In this document: positions 8,645 to 16,096 of the stretch, piece after piece | Position numbering within the stretch: position 1 is the stretch's first letter | Layout of the letters: each line of letters starts with the position of its first letter | Source: CAIVAT01 sp037139855 | GTDB lineage: Bacteria > Bacteroidota > Bacteroidia > Bacteroidales > FEN-979 | Assembly: GCA_037139855.1 (NCBI GenBank) | Contig: JBAXFM010000030.1 | Span: 1 to 26,921 of the forward strand | Length of the DNA: 26,921 nucleotides | Reading direction: 5' to 3' | Made by a program: the position numbers and the translations under genes | The notes under the pieces: generated by a model | The model's database searches: none | Seen by the model: only the letters and a program-made list of their open reading frames with translations | Told to the model about the DNA's origin: nothing

Positions 8645-9817
8645 ATGGAAGATAAACAATATACAACCCTCAACCTTGGGCCGACCCATCCTGCCACACA
8701 TGGTATATTCCAGAATGTGCTCACCCTTGATGGCGAGCAGATCATTGATGCTGAACAAACCATTGGTTATATTCACCGTGCTTTTGAAAAGATAGCAGAA
8801 CACCGTCCATTTTACCAGATCACCCCCCTCACCGACCGGCTCAACTATTGTTCATCGCCCATCAACAACATTGGCTGGCACATGACAGTTGAGAAACTGC
8901 TCGGGGTTAAAACGACGAAGCGCGTCGATTACATGCGGATCATCCTGATGGAACTGGCACGCATCACCGACCATCTGGTGTGCAACAGTGTGATCGGTGT
9001 TGATAGCGGCGCACTCACCGGATTCATCTATGTTTTTCAGGAACGTGAAAAAGTGTATGAAATCTATGAGGAAGTGTCGGGAGCACGCCTTACGACCAAC
9101 ATGGGACGAATCGGTGGCTTTGAGCGTGATTTGTCAGTAAAAGCGGTCAATAAAATCAAAGCCTTTCTTGATCACCTGCCCAAAGTTTTGTATGAATTTG
9201 AGAAATTGCTGATGCGTAACCGGATATTCATGGATCGTACCATCGGCGTGGGTCCCATCAGCGGGGAACGGGCGCTGAACTACGGCTTTACAGGTCCCAA
9301 TCTTCGCGCAGCGGGGGTTGATTACGATGTAAGGGTAACAACGCCATACAGCAGTTATGATGATTTTGAATTCATCATTCCTGTGGGTACGCAGGGCGAT
9401 ACATACGACCGGTTTTGTGTGCGGCAGCAGGAAATCTGGGAAAGCGTCAAACTGGTGCGTAATGCCCTTGAAAACCTGCCGGAAGGCAACTTTCATGTGG
9501 ATGTTCCGCAGTTTTTTCTACCCCCGAAGGAGGCGGTTTATTCAAAGATGGAGGCGCTTATCTGGCATTTTAAAATAGTCATGGGTGAGATTGAAGTGCC
9601 GGTTGGAGAAGTTTACCATTCCGTTGAAGGTGGCAATGGCGAACTGGGTTTTTACCTGGTCAGCGATGGCGGACGAACCCCGTTCCGTTTGCATTTCCGC
9701 CGGCCCGGATTTATCTATTATCAGGCATATCCGGAGATGATTCGCGGTGGAGTATTATCGGATGCCATTTTAACCATGAGCAGTATGAACGTAATTGCGG
9801 GAGAGTTAGACGCATAA
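8645..9817 (+). CDS. nuoD: NADH-quinone oxidoreductase subunit D (49 kDa type)
   Basis: This 390-residue subunit forms the quinone pocket with NuoB. It begins MEDKQYTTLNLGPTHPATHG, where H15 and H19 match the quinone-binding loop of the family. It continues with PLTDRLNY and a VSGARLTTNMGRIGG loop. The C-terminus (MNVIAGELDA) matches the family ending GEVDR. The frame is open upstream to an ATG at 8561. Those extra 28 residues overlap nuoC and are encoded by the GC-rich hairpin, and homologues begin close to the GPxHPxTHG motif, so 8645 is the better start. Confidence 0.94.
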   Translation: MEDKQYTTLNLGPTHPATHGIFQNVLTLDGEQIIDAEQTIGYIHRAFEKIAEHRPFYQITPLTDRLNYCSSPINNIGWHMTVEKLLGVKTTKRVDYMRIILMELARITDHLVCNSVIGVDSGALTGFIYVFQEREKVYEIYEEVSGARLTTNMGRIGGFERDLSVKAVNKIKAFLDHLPKVLYEFEKLLMRNRIFMDRTIGVGPISGERALNYGFTGPNLRAAGVDYDVRVTTPYSSYDDFEFIIPVGTQGDTYDRFCVRQQEIWESVKLVRNALENLPEGNFHVDVPQFFLPPKEAVYSKMEALIWHFKIVMGEIEVPVGEVYHSVEGGNGELGFYLVSDGGRTPFRLHFRRPGFIYYQAYPEMIRGGVLSDAILTMSSMNVIAGELDA

Positions 9818-9822
9818 TGAAA

Positions 9823-9915
9823 TGGAAAAATGCAAATGTTAAATGTCAAATGTATGGGAATAGCTATCGTAGTAGAGAAATTTTGCCATTTGACTTTTGC
9901 CATTTGCATTTTGAC
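9823..9915. repeat. Inverted heptamer element B (nuoD/nuoE)
   Basis: Left units are TGGAAAA, ATGCAAA, TGTTAAA, TGTCAAA. The core begins TATGGGAATAGC. Right units are TTTTGCC, ATTTGAC, TTTTGCC, ATTTGCA, TTTTGAC. Core and right arm are clearly related to those of the nuoA/nuoB element. No gene lies in the spacer. Confidence 0.82.
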
Positions 9916-9925
9916 TTGATAAAAT

Positions 9926-10510
9926 ATGGACTATAGTAATATTATTCATCACCCTGAGTTTATAAAGCACGGTCTTCCGATTGCTTTCACTCCTGATGTG
10001 CTCGAAAAAGTAAGCGCTTTGATCCGGCGTTATCCCGAAGGCCAGCAGAAATCGGCGTTGCTGCCTGTACTGCATATCGCCCAGGAGAAATTGGGCGGCT
10101 ATCTCTCGGTTGACATTATGGATTATGTGGCATCACTGCTTGGCATTCAGCCGATAGAGGTGTATGAAGTGGCCACATTTTATTCAATGTTTTATCTTGA
10201 CAAAATGGGAACATATGTAATTGAAGTTTGCCGGACGGGCCCTTGTGCCATTTCGGGAGGCGAACAGATATTGACACATCTCCAGGAGGTTCTGAAGATT
10301 AAAACGGGTGAGACCACATCCGACGGGATCTTCACTCTCAAAGAAGTTGAATGCCTGGGCTCTTGTGGCACCGGGCCCGTGATGCAGGTGAACACTGAAT
10401 ATCACGAAAAGCTCACTCCTGGCAAGGTTGACAGGCTTCTGGAAAATCTGAGGGAATACGCTAACAAAAATAAACCAGGCGATTCAACATGGGTGGAAAA
10501 ATTCTGCTAG
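9926..10510 (+). CDS. nuoE: NADH-quinone oxidoreductase subunit E (24 kDa type)
   Basis: This 194-residue subunit has a thioredoxin-like fold and holds the [2Fe-2S] cluster N1a. The ligands are C102 and C107 (VCRTGPCAISGG) and C143 and C147 (VECLGSCGTGP). It works with NuoF in the NADH-oxidising tip. Its 3' end overlaps nuoF by 22 bases. This is the only overlapping junction from nuoA to nuoL and the only one there without a repeat, consistent with tightly coupled NuoE and NuoF synthesis. Confidence 0.95.
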   Translation: MDYSNIIHHPEFIKHGLPIAFTPDVLEKVSALIRRYPEGQQKSALLPVLHIAQEKLGGYLSVDIMDYVASLLGIQPIEVYEVATFYSMFYLDKMGTYVIEVCRTGPCAISGGEQILTHLQEVLKIKTGETTSDGIFTLKEVECLGSCGTGPVMQVNTEYHEKLTPGKVDRLLENLREYANKNKPGDSTWVEKFC

Positions 10511-11820
10511 CCAACATCGACATTCCCGGTATCCGGGGATATGACGTTTACCGCGCACACGGTGGGTATGCTGCCGTGGAGAAATCGTTGCGGGAAATGT
10601 CGGCATCGCAGGTGAGTTCCGAAGTGAACCGATCGGGTTTGCGGGGCAGGGGAGGGGCCGGTTTTCCGACCGGGCTCAAATGGAGTTTTCTCGACCGGAA
10701 AACGGACAAACCACGTTATCTTGTTTGCAACGCTGATGAAAGTGAACCAGGAACATTCAAGGATCGCTATTTAATGCATCATTTACCGCATTTGCTCATC
10801 GAAGGGCTCATCATTTCCAGCTACGCCCTTGGCGTTAATACATGTTATATTTATATCCGGGGAGAATTCAAATATCTTGTTGGCGTTTTAGAAAAAGCGA
10901 TCAAAGAAGCCCATCAGCATGGTTTTCTGGGAGAACGCATTCTTGGAACTGATTTTTCATTGAATATTTATGTTCATCCCGGCGCAGGCGCGTATATATG
11001 TGGCGAAGAAACGGCCCTGCTTGAATCGCTGGAAGGTAAACGTGGCAATCCACGCATCAAACCGCCATTCCCGGCATTCAAAGGATTATATGGCTGCCCC
11101 ACCGTGGTTAACAATGTTGAAACACTTGCCACAGTCGGACCGATCATTAATTTGGGCGGCGAAGCCTATTCGAAGATCGGACGGGGTAAAAGTACCGGTA
11201 CCAAACTAATTTCGGCTTGCGGTAACATCAACAACCCAGGGGTTTACGAAATTGAGATGGGACTTCCGGCAGAGGATTTTATTTACGCCCCGGAATACTG
11301 CGGAGGCATAAAAAATGATAAATATTTAAAAGCAGTGATTCCCGGAGGATCTTCGGTTCCGATACTGCCGGCAGATCTGATTTTAAACACTGCCAAAGGA
11401 GAAAAAAGACTGATGACCTATGAATCACTTGCCGAGGGTGACTTCGAAAGCGGCACCATGCTTGGCTCAGGTGGATTCATTGTATTTGATGAGGATGCCT
11501 GCATCGTTCGCAATACCTGGAACCTGGCTCATTTTTACCGCCATGAATCTTGTGGCCAGTGTTCACCCTGTCGCGAAGGTACCGGGTGGATGGAGAAGGT
11601 ATTATACCGTATTGAACACGGACAAGGCAAAATGTCGGACATCGATCTCCTGGTACGTGTGGCCAAAAACATAGAAGGAAATACCATTTGTCCGCTCGGA
11701 GATGCCGCAGCATGGCCGGTGGCCAGCGCCATCAGGCATTTCAGGCATGAGTTTGAAGAACATGTGCTTCATCCGGAAGTAGTAATGGAGAAGGAACGCA
11801 GGCTGTATAGAGTGTTTTGA
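10489..11820 (+). CDS. nuoF: NADH-quinone oxidoreductase subunit F (51 kDa type)
   Basis: This 443-residue subunit oxidises NADH. It has the FMN/NADH glycine-rich motif RGRGGAGFPTG at 52-62, the FMN-site segment YICGEETALLESLEG at 169-183, and the N3 [4Fe-4S] ligands C355, C358, C361 (ESCGQCSPCREGT) and C401 (ICPLGDA). Length and domain order are normal. Its TGA stop forms the first three bases of a heptamer array. The start at 10489 lies inside the end of nuoE; no better in-frame start was chosen. Confidence 0.95.
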   Translation: MGGKILLANIDIPGIRGYDVYRAHGGYAAVEKSLREMSASQVSSEVNRSGLRGRGGAGFPTGLKWSFLDRKTDKPRYLVCNADESEPGTFKDRYLMHHLPHLLIEGLIISSYALGVNTCYIYIRGEFKYLVGVLEKAIKEAHQHGFLGERILGTDFSLNIYVHPGAGAYICGEETALLESLEGKRGNPRIKPPFPAFKGLYGCPTVVNNVETLATVGPIINLGGEAYSKIGRGKSTGTKLISACGNINNPGVYEIEMGLPAEDFIYAPEYCGGIKNDKYLKAVIPGGSSVPILPADLILNTAKGEKRLMTYESLAEGDFESGTMLGSGGFIVFDEDACIVRNTWNLAHFYRHESCGQCSPCREGTGWMEKVLYRIEHGQGKMSDIDLLVRVAKNIEGNTICPLGDAAAWPVASAIRHFRHEFEEHVLHPEVVMEKERRLYRVF

Positions 11821-11859
11821 ATATCGAATATCGAATATCGAATAATGAATGTTGAATTT
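11818..11859 (+). repeat. Heptamer array overlapping the nuoF stop
   Basis: There are six consecutive 7-base units: TGAATAT, CGAATAT, CGAATAT, CGAATAA, TGAATGT, TGAATTT. The first unit contains the nuoF stop codon, and the array ends 5 bases before the nuoG ATG. The unit is the same as in the array before the four-helix gene at 15356. No inverted partner array follows. Confidence 0.85.
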
Positions 11860-11864
11860 TTTAC

Positions 11865-12830
11865 ATGCTGAAAGTAACCATAGATAACATTTCCGTCGAG
11901 GTTGATGAAGGCACAACCATCCTCAATGCGGCACGTAAAATTGGCGGTAGGGTTGTTCCTCCGGCCATGTGTTACTATTCGAAGCTGAAAGGCTCCGGAG
12001 GGAAATGCCGTACCTGTCTGGTAAAGGTGGCGCAATCGTCGGCCAAAGACCCGCGTCCGATGCCGAAACTGGTTGCTTCATGCAGTACGCCGGTGCAGGA
12101 TGGGATGGTGGTACAAAATCTCACTTCTCCCGAAGTGGTGGAAGCCCGGAAAGGGATTGTTGAATTCCTGCTGCTCAACCATCCGCTCGATTGCCCGGTT
12201 TGCGACCAGGCAGGCGAGTGTGATCTGCAGGACCTGAGTTTTGGTTACGGGATGGAGGAAACGGCCACCGAGGAAGCACGACGCGAATACCCGATGACCG
12301 ATATTGGCGACAATATCAAGCTGCACATGAACCGTTGCATCCTTTGTTACCGGTGTGTTTATACCGCCGATCAGCTTACGGATAAACGCCTTCACGGGGT
12401 TTTATACCGTGGAGATGTTTCAGAAATCAGTACCTTTATCCGCAATGCGGTGACGAATGAATTTTCAGGCAACATGATCGATGTTTGCCCGGTTGGGGCG
12501 CTTACCGACAAAACATTCCGGTTTAAAAGCCGTGTTTGGTTTCTGAAGCCAATGAACGCTCATCGCGAATGTAACAAATGCTCAGGAAAAGTGGCGGCCT
12601 GGATGTTTGGCAACGAGATTTACCGTATCACCGGACGCAAAGATCAATTTGGTGAAGTTGAAGAGTTTATATGCAATGAATGCCGTTTTGAAAAGAAAAA
12701 TATCAGCGATTGGGTGATTGAAGGCCCGCGACATATCGAGCGTCAATCGGTCATTTCAGCCAATCATTATGAAGAGATGAAGAAACAATCAATCATTAAT
12801 CCGATAGATGGGAGAATGGAGAAACAATAA
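11865..12830 (+). CDS. nuoG: NADH-quinone oxidoreductase subunit G, short form
   Basis: This 321-residue protein lacks the large molybdopterin-oxidoreductase-like region of E. coli-type NuoG (about 900 residues). The electron-transfer part is complete: [2Fe-2S] ligands C36, C48, C51, C73; the N5 His-Cys motif H106, C110, C113, C119; and N4 ligands C158, C161, C164, C208. A further Cys set (C236, C239, C270, C273) sits where full-length NuoG has its N7-type motif, but with altered spacing. The reading frame is intact and in operon order, so I read it as a natural short NuoG, as occurs in other Bacteroidota, not a broken gene. Confidence 0.92.
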   Translation: MLKVTIDNISVEVDEGTTILNAARKIGGRVVPPAMCYYSKLKGSGGKCRTCLVKVAQSSAKDPRPMPKLVASCSTPVQDGMVVQNLTSPEVVEARKGIVEFLLLNHPLDCPVCDQAGECDLQDLSFGYGMEETATEEARREYPMTDIGDNIKLHMNRCILCYRCVYTADQLTDKRLHGVLYRGDVSEISTFIRNAVTNEFSGNMIDVCPVGALTDKTFRFKSRVWFLKPMNAHRECNKCSGKVAAWMFGNEIYRITGRKDQFGEVEEFICNECRFEKKNISDWVIEGPRHIERQSVISANHYEEMKKQSIINPIDGRMEKQ

Positions 12831-12833
12831 TAA

Positions 12834-12932
12834 TTCAAAATGCAAAAGTCAAATGTAAAAAGTCAAATGTGTAAACCTAGCCGGCTAAGAACCAAATTTG
12901 ACCTTTGACATTTGCATTTTGACCTTTGACTT
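12834..12932. repeat. Inverted heptamer element C (nuoG/nuoH)
   Basis: Left units are TTCAAAA, TGCAAAA, GTCAAAT, GTAAAAA, GTCAAAT. The core at about 12869-12893 contains CCTAGCCGGCTAAG, itself partly palindromic (TAGCCGGCTA, 12878-12887). Right units are ATTTGAC, CTTTGAC, ATTTGCA, TTTTGAC, CTTTGAC. The nuoH start lies about 10 bases downstream. Confidence 0.83.
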
Positions 12933-12942
12933 TTATAACTAA

Positions 12943-13965
12943 ATGACAACGTATATTCTATACAAAACATTTCTTGCCAGTTTCATCCTGGTTTTAAGCC
13001 TTCTCGTTGCCATGTATTCGACGTTGATCGAACGTAAGGTTGCAGGGTGGTTCCAGGATCGGCATGGCCCGAACCGTGCCGGCCCATGGGGGCTGCTGCA
13101 ACCGCTTGCCGATGGCGTCAAACTTTTTTTTAAGGAGGAGTTCATGCCCAACTCCGCCGATAAATTTCTTTACATTCTTGGACCGTCACTCACCATGTTC
13201 GTTGCCCTCCTTACCAGTGCGGTCATTCCCTGGGGGCCCGACCTGGTTATTAACGGGGTTGTTTACCCGTTGCAGGTGGCAGATGTAAACATCGGAATCC
13301 TCTATGTCTTTGCCATTCTTTCTATCGGCGTATATGGCATCATGATCGGCGGATGGGCTTCCAACAACAAATATGCGCTGCTTGGCGCGGTTCGTGCATC
13401 CTCCCAGATGATCAGCTATGAATTGGCCATGAGTTTATCGATCATCACCATTGTCATGATGACCGGGTCACTCAGCATGCGTGAAATTGTGGCACAACAG
13501 CAGGGATTCCATTGGAACATCCTTTACCAGCCTCTGGGATTTCTGATCTTCCTCATTTGCGCTTTTGCCGAAACCAACCGTTCGCCTTTCGATCTGCCCG
13601 AATGTGAAACGGAACTTGTGGGAGGATATCATACAGAATACAGCAGCATGAAACTTGGTTTTTATCTTTTTGCCGAATACATCAACATGTTTATTTCCGG
13701 TGGGGTGATGGCCACGCTATTCTTAGGCGGATATCATTTCCCCGGACTTGATCAACTCGGACTTTCCCCGAATGTTTTTGCTTTTGTCAGTTTTATGGTG
13801 CTTTTTACAAAAATCACCTTTTTCGGATTTATCTACATGTGGATCCGATGGACGCTGCCACGTTTCCGATATGATCAGCTGATGAAACTTGGTTGGAAAT
13901 CTTTGATCCCGCTGGCGATATTGAATGTGGTGATAACAGGGGTTGTTATACTGTTAAATAAATAA
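12943..13965 (+). CDS. nuoH: NADH-quinone oxidoreductase subunit H
   Basis: This 340-residue, multi-helix membrane subunit links the quinone site to the proton channels. The family motif runs from E30 to E66 (ERKVAGWFQDR, GPNRAGPWG, LLQPLADGVKLFFKEE). The second signature begins near 208 (FAETNRSPFDLPECETELVGG), with the conserved acidic residues E210 and those following. Length is normal. It is flanked on both sides by inverted heptamer elements. Confidence 0.96.
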   Translation: MTTYILYKTFLASFILVLSLLVAMYSTLIERKVAGWFQDRHGPNRAGPWGLLQPLADGVKLFFKEEFMPNSADKFLYILGPSLTMFVALLTSAVIPWGPDLVINGVVYPLQVADVNIGILYVFAILSIGVYGIMIGGWASNNKYALLGAVRASSQMISYELAMSLSIITIVMMTGSLSMREIVAQQQGFHWNILYQPLGFLIFLICAFAETNRSPFDLPECETELVGGYHTEYSSMKLGFYLFAEYINMFISGGVMATLFLGGYHFPGLDQLGLSPNVFAFVSFMVLFTKITFFGFIYMWIRWTLPRFRYDQLMKLGWKSLIPLAILNVVITGVVILLNK

Positions 13966-13970
13966 AATAT

Positions 13971-14068
13971 GTAAAAATGCAAAAGTCAAATGTAAAAAGG
14001 CAAAAGTATGAACTTAGCCAGCCATACACACAATTTTGACATTTAACATTTGACATTTGCATTTTGAA
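13971..14068. repeat. Inverted heptamer element D (nuoH/nuoI)
   Basis: Left units are GTAAAAA, TGCAAAA, GTCAAAT, GTAAAAA, GGCAAAA. The core begins GTATGAACTTAGCC. Right units are TTTTGAC, ATTTAAC, ATTTGAC, ATTTGCA, TTTTGAA. Over about 96 bp it matches the reverse complement of the nuoI/nuoJ element with roughly nine differences. Confidence 0.87.
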
Positions 14069-14079
14069 TTAATGAGAAA

Positions 14080-14655
14080 ATGAAGAGCCTTACCCATAGA
14101 TCCAAAGTAGTTTCGAACAAGCAGATGACTTTCTGGGAGAGGATCTATTTTCCTGCGATTCTGAACGGTATGCGCATTACCTTTGGCCACCTGTTCCAGA
14201 AAAAGACAACGGTGCAGTATCCGGAGGTGAAACGTGAATTTTCTGAAATTTATCGCGGGAAACATGTGCTGAAACGGGATGATCAGGGGCGTGAACGCTG
14301 TACATCCTGCGGACTTTGTGCGGTTGCCTGCCCGGCCGAAGCGATTACCATGGTGTCGGCAGAGCGGAAACCAGGAGAAGAACACCTGTACCGCGAAGAA
14401 AAATATGCGGCGGTTTATGAGATAAACATGCTGCGATGCATTTTTTGCGGCGATTGCGAAGAGGCTTGTCCGAAGGAAGCCATTTTCCTGACAAAGGAAT
14501 TGGTGCGGTCGGAATATGAGCGCGATAAGTTTATCTATGGTAAAGATGTTCTGGTTGAACCGGTTGACCCGGCAAAACGAATCGATGTTTCAAAAAGGCA
14601 GACACCGGCGGTACTTGAATTTAAGAAGGATAAAAAGTATAAACACAATAAATAA
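14080..14655 (+). CDS. nuoI: NADH-quinone oxidoreductase subunit I (TYKY type)
   Basis: This 191-residue ferredoxin-like subunit holds clusters N6a and N6b. There are two complete CxxCxxCxxxCP motifs: C74, C77, C80, C84 (CTSCGLCAVACP) and C120, C123, C126, C130 (CIFCGDCEEACP). It passes electrons from NuoG to NuoB. The N-terminus (FWERIYFPAILNGMRITFGHLF) matches the amphipathic membrane-contact helix of the family. The gene lies between two near-identical inverted copies of the heptamer element. An upstream ATG at 14072 is out of frame and closes at once. Confidence 0.95.
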   Translation: MKSLTHRSKVVSNKQMTFWERIYFPAILNGMRITFGHLFQKKTTVQYPEVKREFSEIYRGKHVLKRDDQGRERCTSCGLCAVACPAEAITMVSAERKPGEEHLYREEKYAAVYEINMLRCIFCGDCEEACPKEAIFLTKELVRSEYERDKFIYGKDVLVEPVDPAKRIDVSKRQTPAVLEFKKDKKYKHNK

Positions 14656-14763
14656 TGCAAAATGCAAAAGTCAAATGGCAAAGGTCAAAATTGTGTGCAT
14701 GGCGGGCTAAGTCCATACTTTTGCCTTTTTACATTTGACTTTTGCATTTTGACATTTGACTTA
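14656..14763. repeat. Inverted heptamer element E (nuoI/nuoJ), opposite orientation
   Basis: Left units are TGCAAAA, TGCAAAA, GTCAAAT, GGCAAAG, GTCAAAA. The core, at about 14691-14718, reads as the reverse complement of the core of element D. Right units are TTTTGCC, TTTTTAC, ATTTGAC, TTTTGCA, TTTTGAC, ATTTGAC. It starts directly after the nuoI stop. It is the only copy in the minus orientation. Confidence 0.87.
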
Positions 14764-14772
14764 TAAGAACCT

Positions 14773-15273
14773 ATGTTCACACAGTATATTTTTCATTTCC
14801 TTAGTATCATGGCACTTTTTTCCGCGGTCATGATGCTTGCATCGAAAAAGCCGATTCATTCGGTGCTTTTTCTGACGCTCACATTTTTTGCCATAGCGGG
14901 CCATTACGTTTTACTGAATGCCCAGTTTCTGGCGGTTGTACATGTCATCGTTTATGCCGGCGCCATCATGGTCCTGTTTCTGTTCACCGTGATGTTGCTG
15001 AACCTCAACAAGGACGAAAGATCGCCAAAGCCATTGTGGGTCAAAATCATCGCCTTTATCGCCGGAGGAATGCTGATGCTCACACTGATCGGTGTATTTC
15101 GCGGGTATGACGTGCAATCAGCGCAGGATCCCATGACCACGCAGATCGGATTGGTGAAAAACCTGGGTAAAATTTTATACCACGACTATCTTATCCCTTT
15201 TGAACTTTCCTCCGTGCTGTTTCTCACAGCGATGGTTGGAGCGGTGCTTTTGGGGAAGAAGGAACAGATTTAA
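14773..15273 (+). CDS. nuoJ: NADH-quinone oxidoreductase subunit J
   Basis: This 166-residue membrane subunit has about five predicted helices. The family region is visible in FLAVVHVIVYAGAIMVLFLFTVMLLNL (about residues 53-79), followed by a charged loop (NKDERSPK). NuoJ lies in the membrane arm beside NuoK and NuoH. Length is normal. Its stop codon lies just before the heptamer array that introduces the four-helix-bundle gene, which separates it from nuoK by about 500 bp. Confidence 0.95.
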   Translation: MFTQYIFHFLSIMALFSAVMMLASKKPIHSVLFLTLTFFAIAGHYVLLNAQFLAVVHVIVYAGAIMVLFLFTVMLLNLNKDERSPKPLWVKIIAFIAGGMLMLTLIGVFRGYDVQSAQDPMTTQIGLVKNLGKILYHDYLIPFELSSVLFLTAMVGAVLLGKKEQI

Positions 15274-15276
15274 AAA

Positions 15277-15332
15277 TGAATATTGAATATCGAATATCGA
15301 ATATCGAATATCGAATATCGAATATCGAATAT
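15277..15332 (+). repeat. Left heptamer array of the four-helix gene insert
   Basis: Eight tandem units fill 56 bp: two TGAATAT, then six perfect CGAATAT; a decayed ninth unit (TGAACGG) follows. The array begins 3 bases after the nuoJ stop. Six identical units suggest recent expansion or slippage. It has an inverted partner after the gene. Confidence 0.93.
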
Positions 15333-15355
15333 TGAACGGAAATAAATAGCAGGAA

Positions 15356-15730
15356 ATGGGCGAAGAGAAAAAATATGATTTGGAGGACAGGCTGATTAAA
15401 TTTGCCGTGATGATTGCGAATTTAGCTGAAACGCTGCCGGAAACAATGTTTGGAAGATATATTGCGGGGCAGATTATTCGGTCAGGTTGTTCGCCGGCGT
15501 TAAATTATGGTGAAGCAAAGAGTGCTGAATCTATTAATGATTTTATTCATAAAATGAAAATTTGTCTGAAAGAATTAAGAGAAACCCTGATTTCATTAAA
15601 AATCATTCAGCAAAAACCGTTGGTTATTAAAGATGATTTATTATCAATCGGACTTCAGGAATGTAATGAATTAATTTCAATATTTGTAAAAAGCATTCAG
15701 ACCTCCGAAAAACGGAAAACGCAAAAATAG
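15356..15730 (+). CDS. Four-helix-bundle protein (23S rRNA intervening-sequence / Avd-like family) inserted in nuo operon
   Basis: This 124-residue, mostly helical, charged protein has the family features. YDLEDRLIKFAVMI (7-20) is followed by a QIIRSGCSPALNYGEA segment (39-54, cf. the family's QxxRSxxSxxxNxxEA pattern). DFIHKMKICLKELRET (62-77) is the third helix, and a Lys-rich tail ends it. Known relatives include proteins encoded in 23S rRNA intervening sequences and the Avd accessory protein of diversity-generating retroelements; most have no known function. It is not part of complex I. The coding sequence is much richer in A+T than its neighbours (13 of 60 bases are G or C at 15541-15600), which suggests transfer. 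It is framed by inverted heptamer arrays. No reverse transcriptase lies in the window. Confidence 0.85.
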   Translation: MGEEKKYDLEDRLIKFAVMIANLAETLPETMFGRYIAGQIIRSGCSPALNYGEAKSAESINDFIHKMKICLKELRETLISLKIIQQKPLVIKDDLLSIGLQECNELISIFVKSIQTSEKRKTQK

Positions 15731-15772
15731 TTCGACATTCAATATTCAAAATTCGATATTCGAAATTCAATT
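15731..15772 (-). repeat. Right (inverted) heptamer array of the four-helix gene insert
   Basis: Six units directly follow the stop codon: TTCGACA, TTCAATA, TTCAAAA, TTCGATA, TTCGAAA, TTCAATT. They are degenerate reverse complements of the TATCGAA/TATTGAA phase of the left array. Left and right arrays could pair as a stem with the gene in the loop. Confidence 0.8.
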
Positions 15773-15777
15773 TAAAT

Positions 15778-16095
15778 ATGACCAACCTTAGCTCTATCCC
15801 GATTCATTATTACCTCGTGTTCTGCTCGGTGCTTTTCAGTATCGGAGTGCTGGGGGTACTGATCAAACGCAACGCCCTGGTGATCCTGATGTCGATAGAA
15901 CTGATGATTAATTCGATCAACCTTTTGCTGGCAGCATTCTCGGTATATTCAAACGATCCGGCAGGACAGATTTTCGTGTTTTTCATCATGGTGGTGGCTG
16001 CCGCAGAGGTGGCGATCGGACTGGCAATCGTGGTATTGATCTATAGAACGACACATTCAATAGATATAAATGTTCTTAATAAATTAAAATGGTAA
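15778..16095 (+). CDS. nuoK: NADH-quinone oxidoreductase subunit K
   Basis: This 105-residue protein has three membrane helices. It carries the two conserved membrane glutamates of the family, E41 (RNALVILMSIELMINSINL) and E77 (AAAEVAIGLAIVVLIYR), which correspond to E36 and E72 of E. coli NuoK and serve in proton transfer. It ends with IDINVLNKLKW, as in homologues. Length is normal. Confidence 0.96.
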   Translation: MTNLSSIPIHYYLVFCSVLFSIGVLGVLIKRNALVILMSIELMINSINLLLAAFSVYSNDPAGQIFVFFIMVVAAAEVAIGLAIVVLIYRTTHSIDINVLNKLKW

Positions 16096-16096
16096 A

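Noticed and set aside
11865..12830. nuoG pseudogene or truncation
   Set aside because: The frame is intact with all cluster motifs of the electron-transfer part, and short NuoG forms are known in Bacteroidota.
14516..14710. Small ORFs reading into the heptamer elements (ending KVKIVCMAG in two elements on opposite strands)
   Set aside because: The matching peptides arise because elements D and E are inverted copies; the ORFs otherwise lie out of frame within nuoI.
15356..15730. Avd gene of a diversity-generating retroelement
   Set aside because: No reverse transcriptase, template repeat or variable repeat was seen nearby; only the fold family is shared.
15277..15772. CRISPR-like array
   Set aside because: The repeats are directly abutting 7-base units without spacers, and no cas gene is present.
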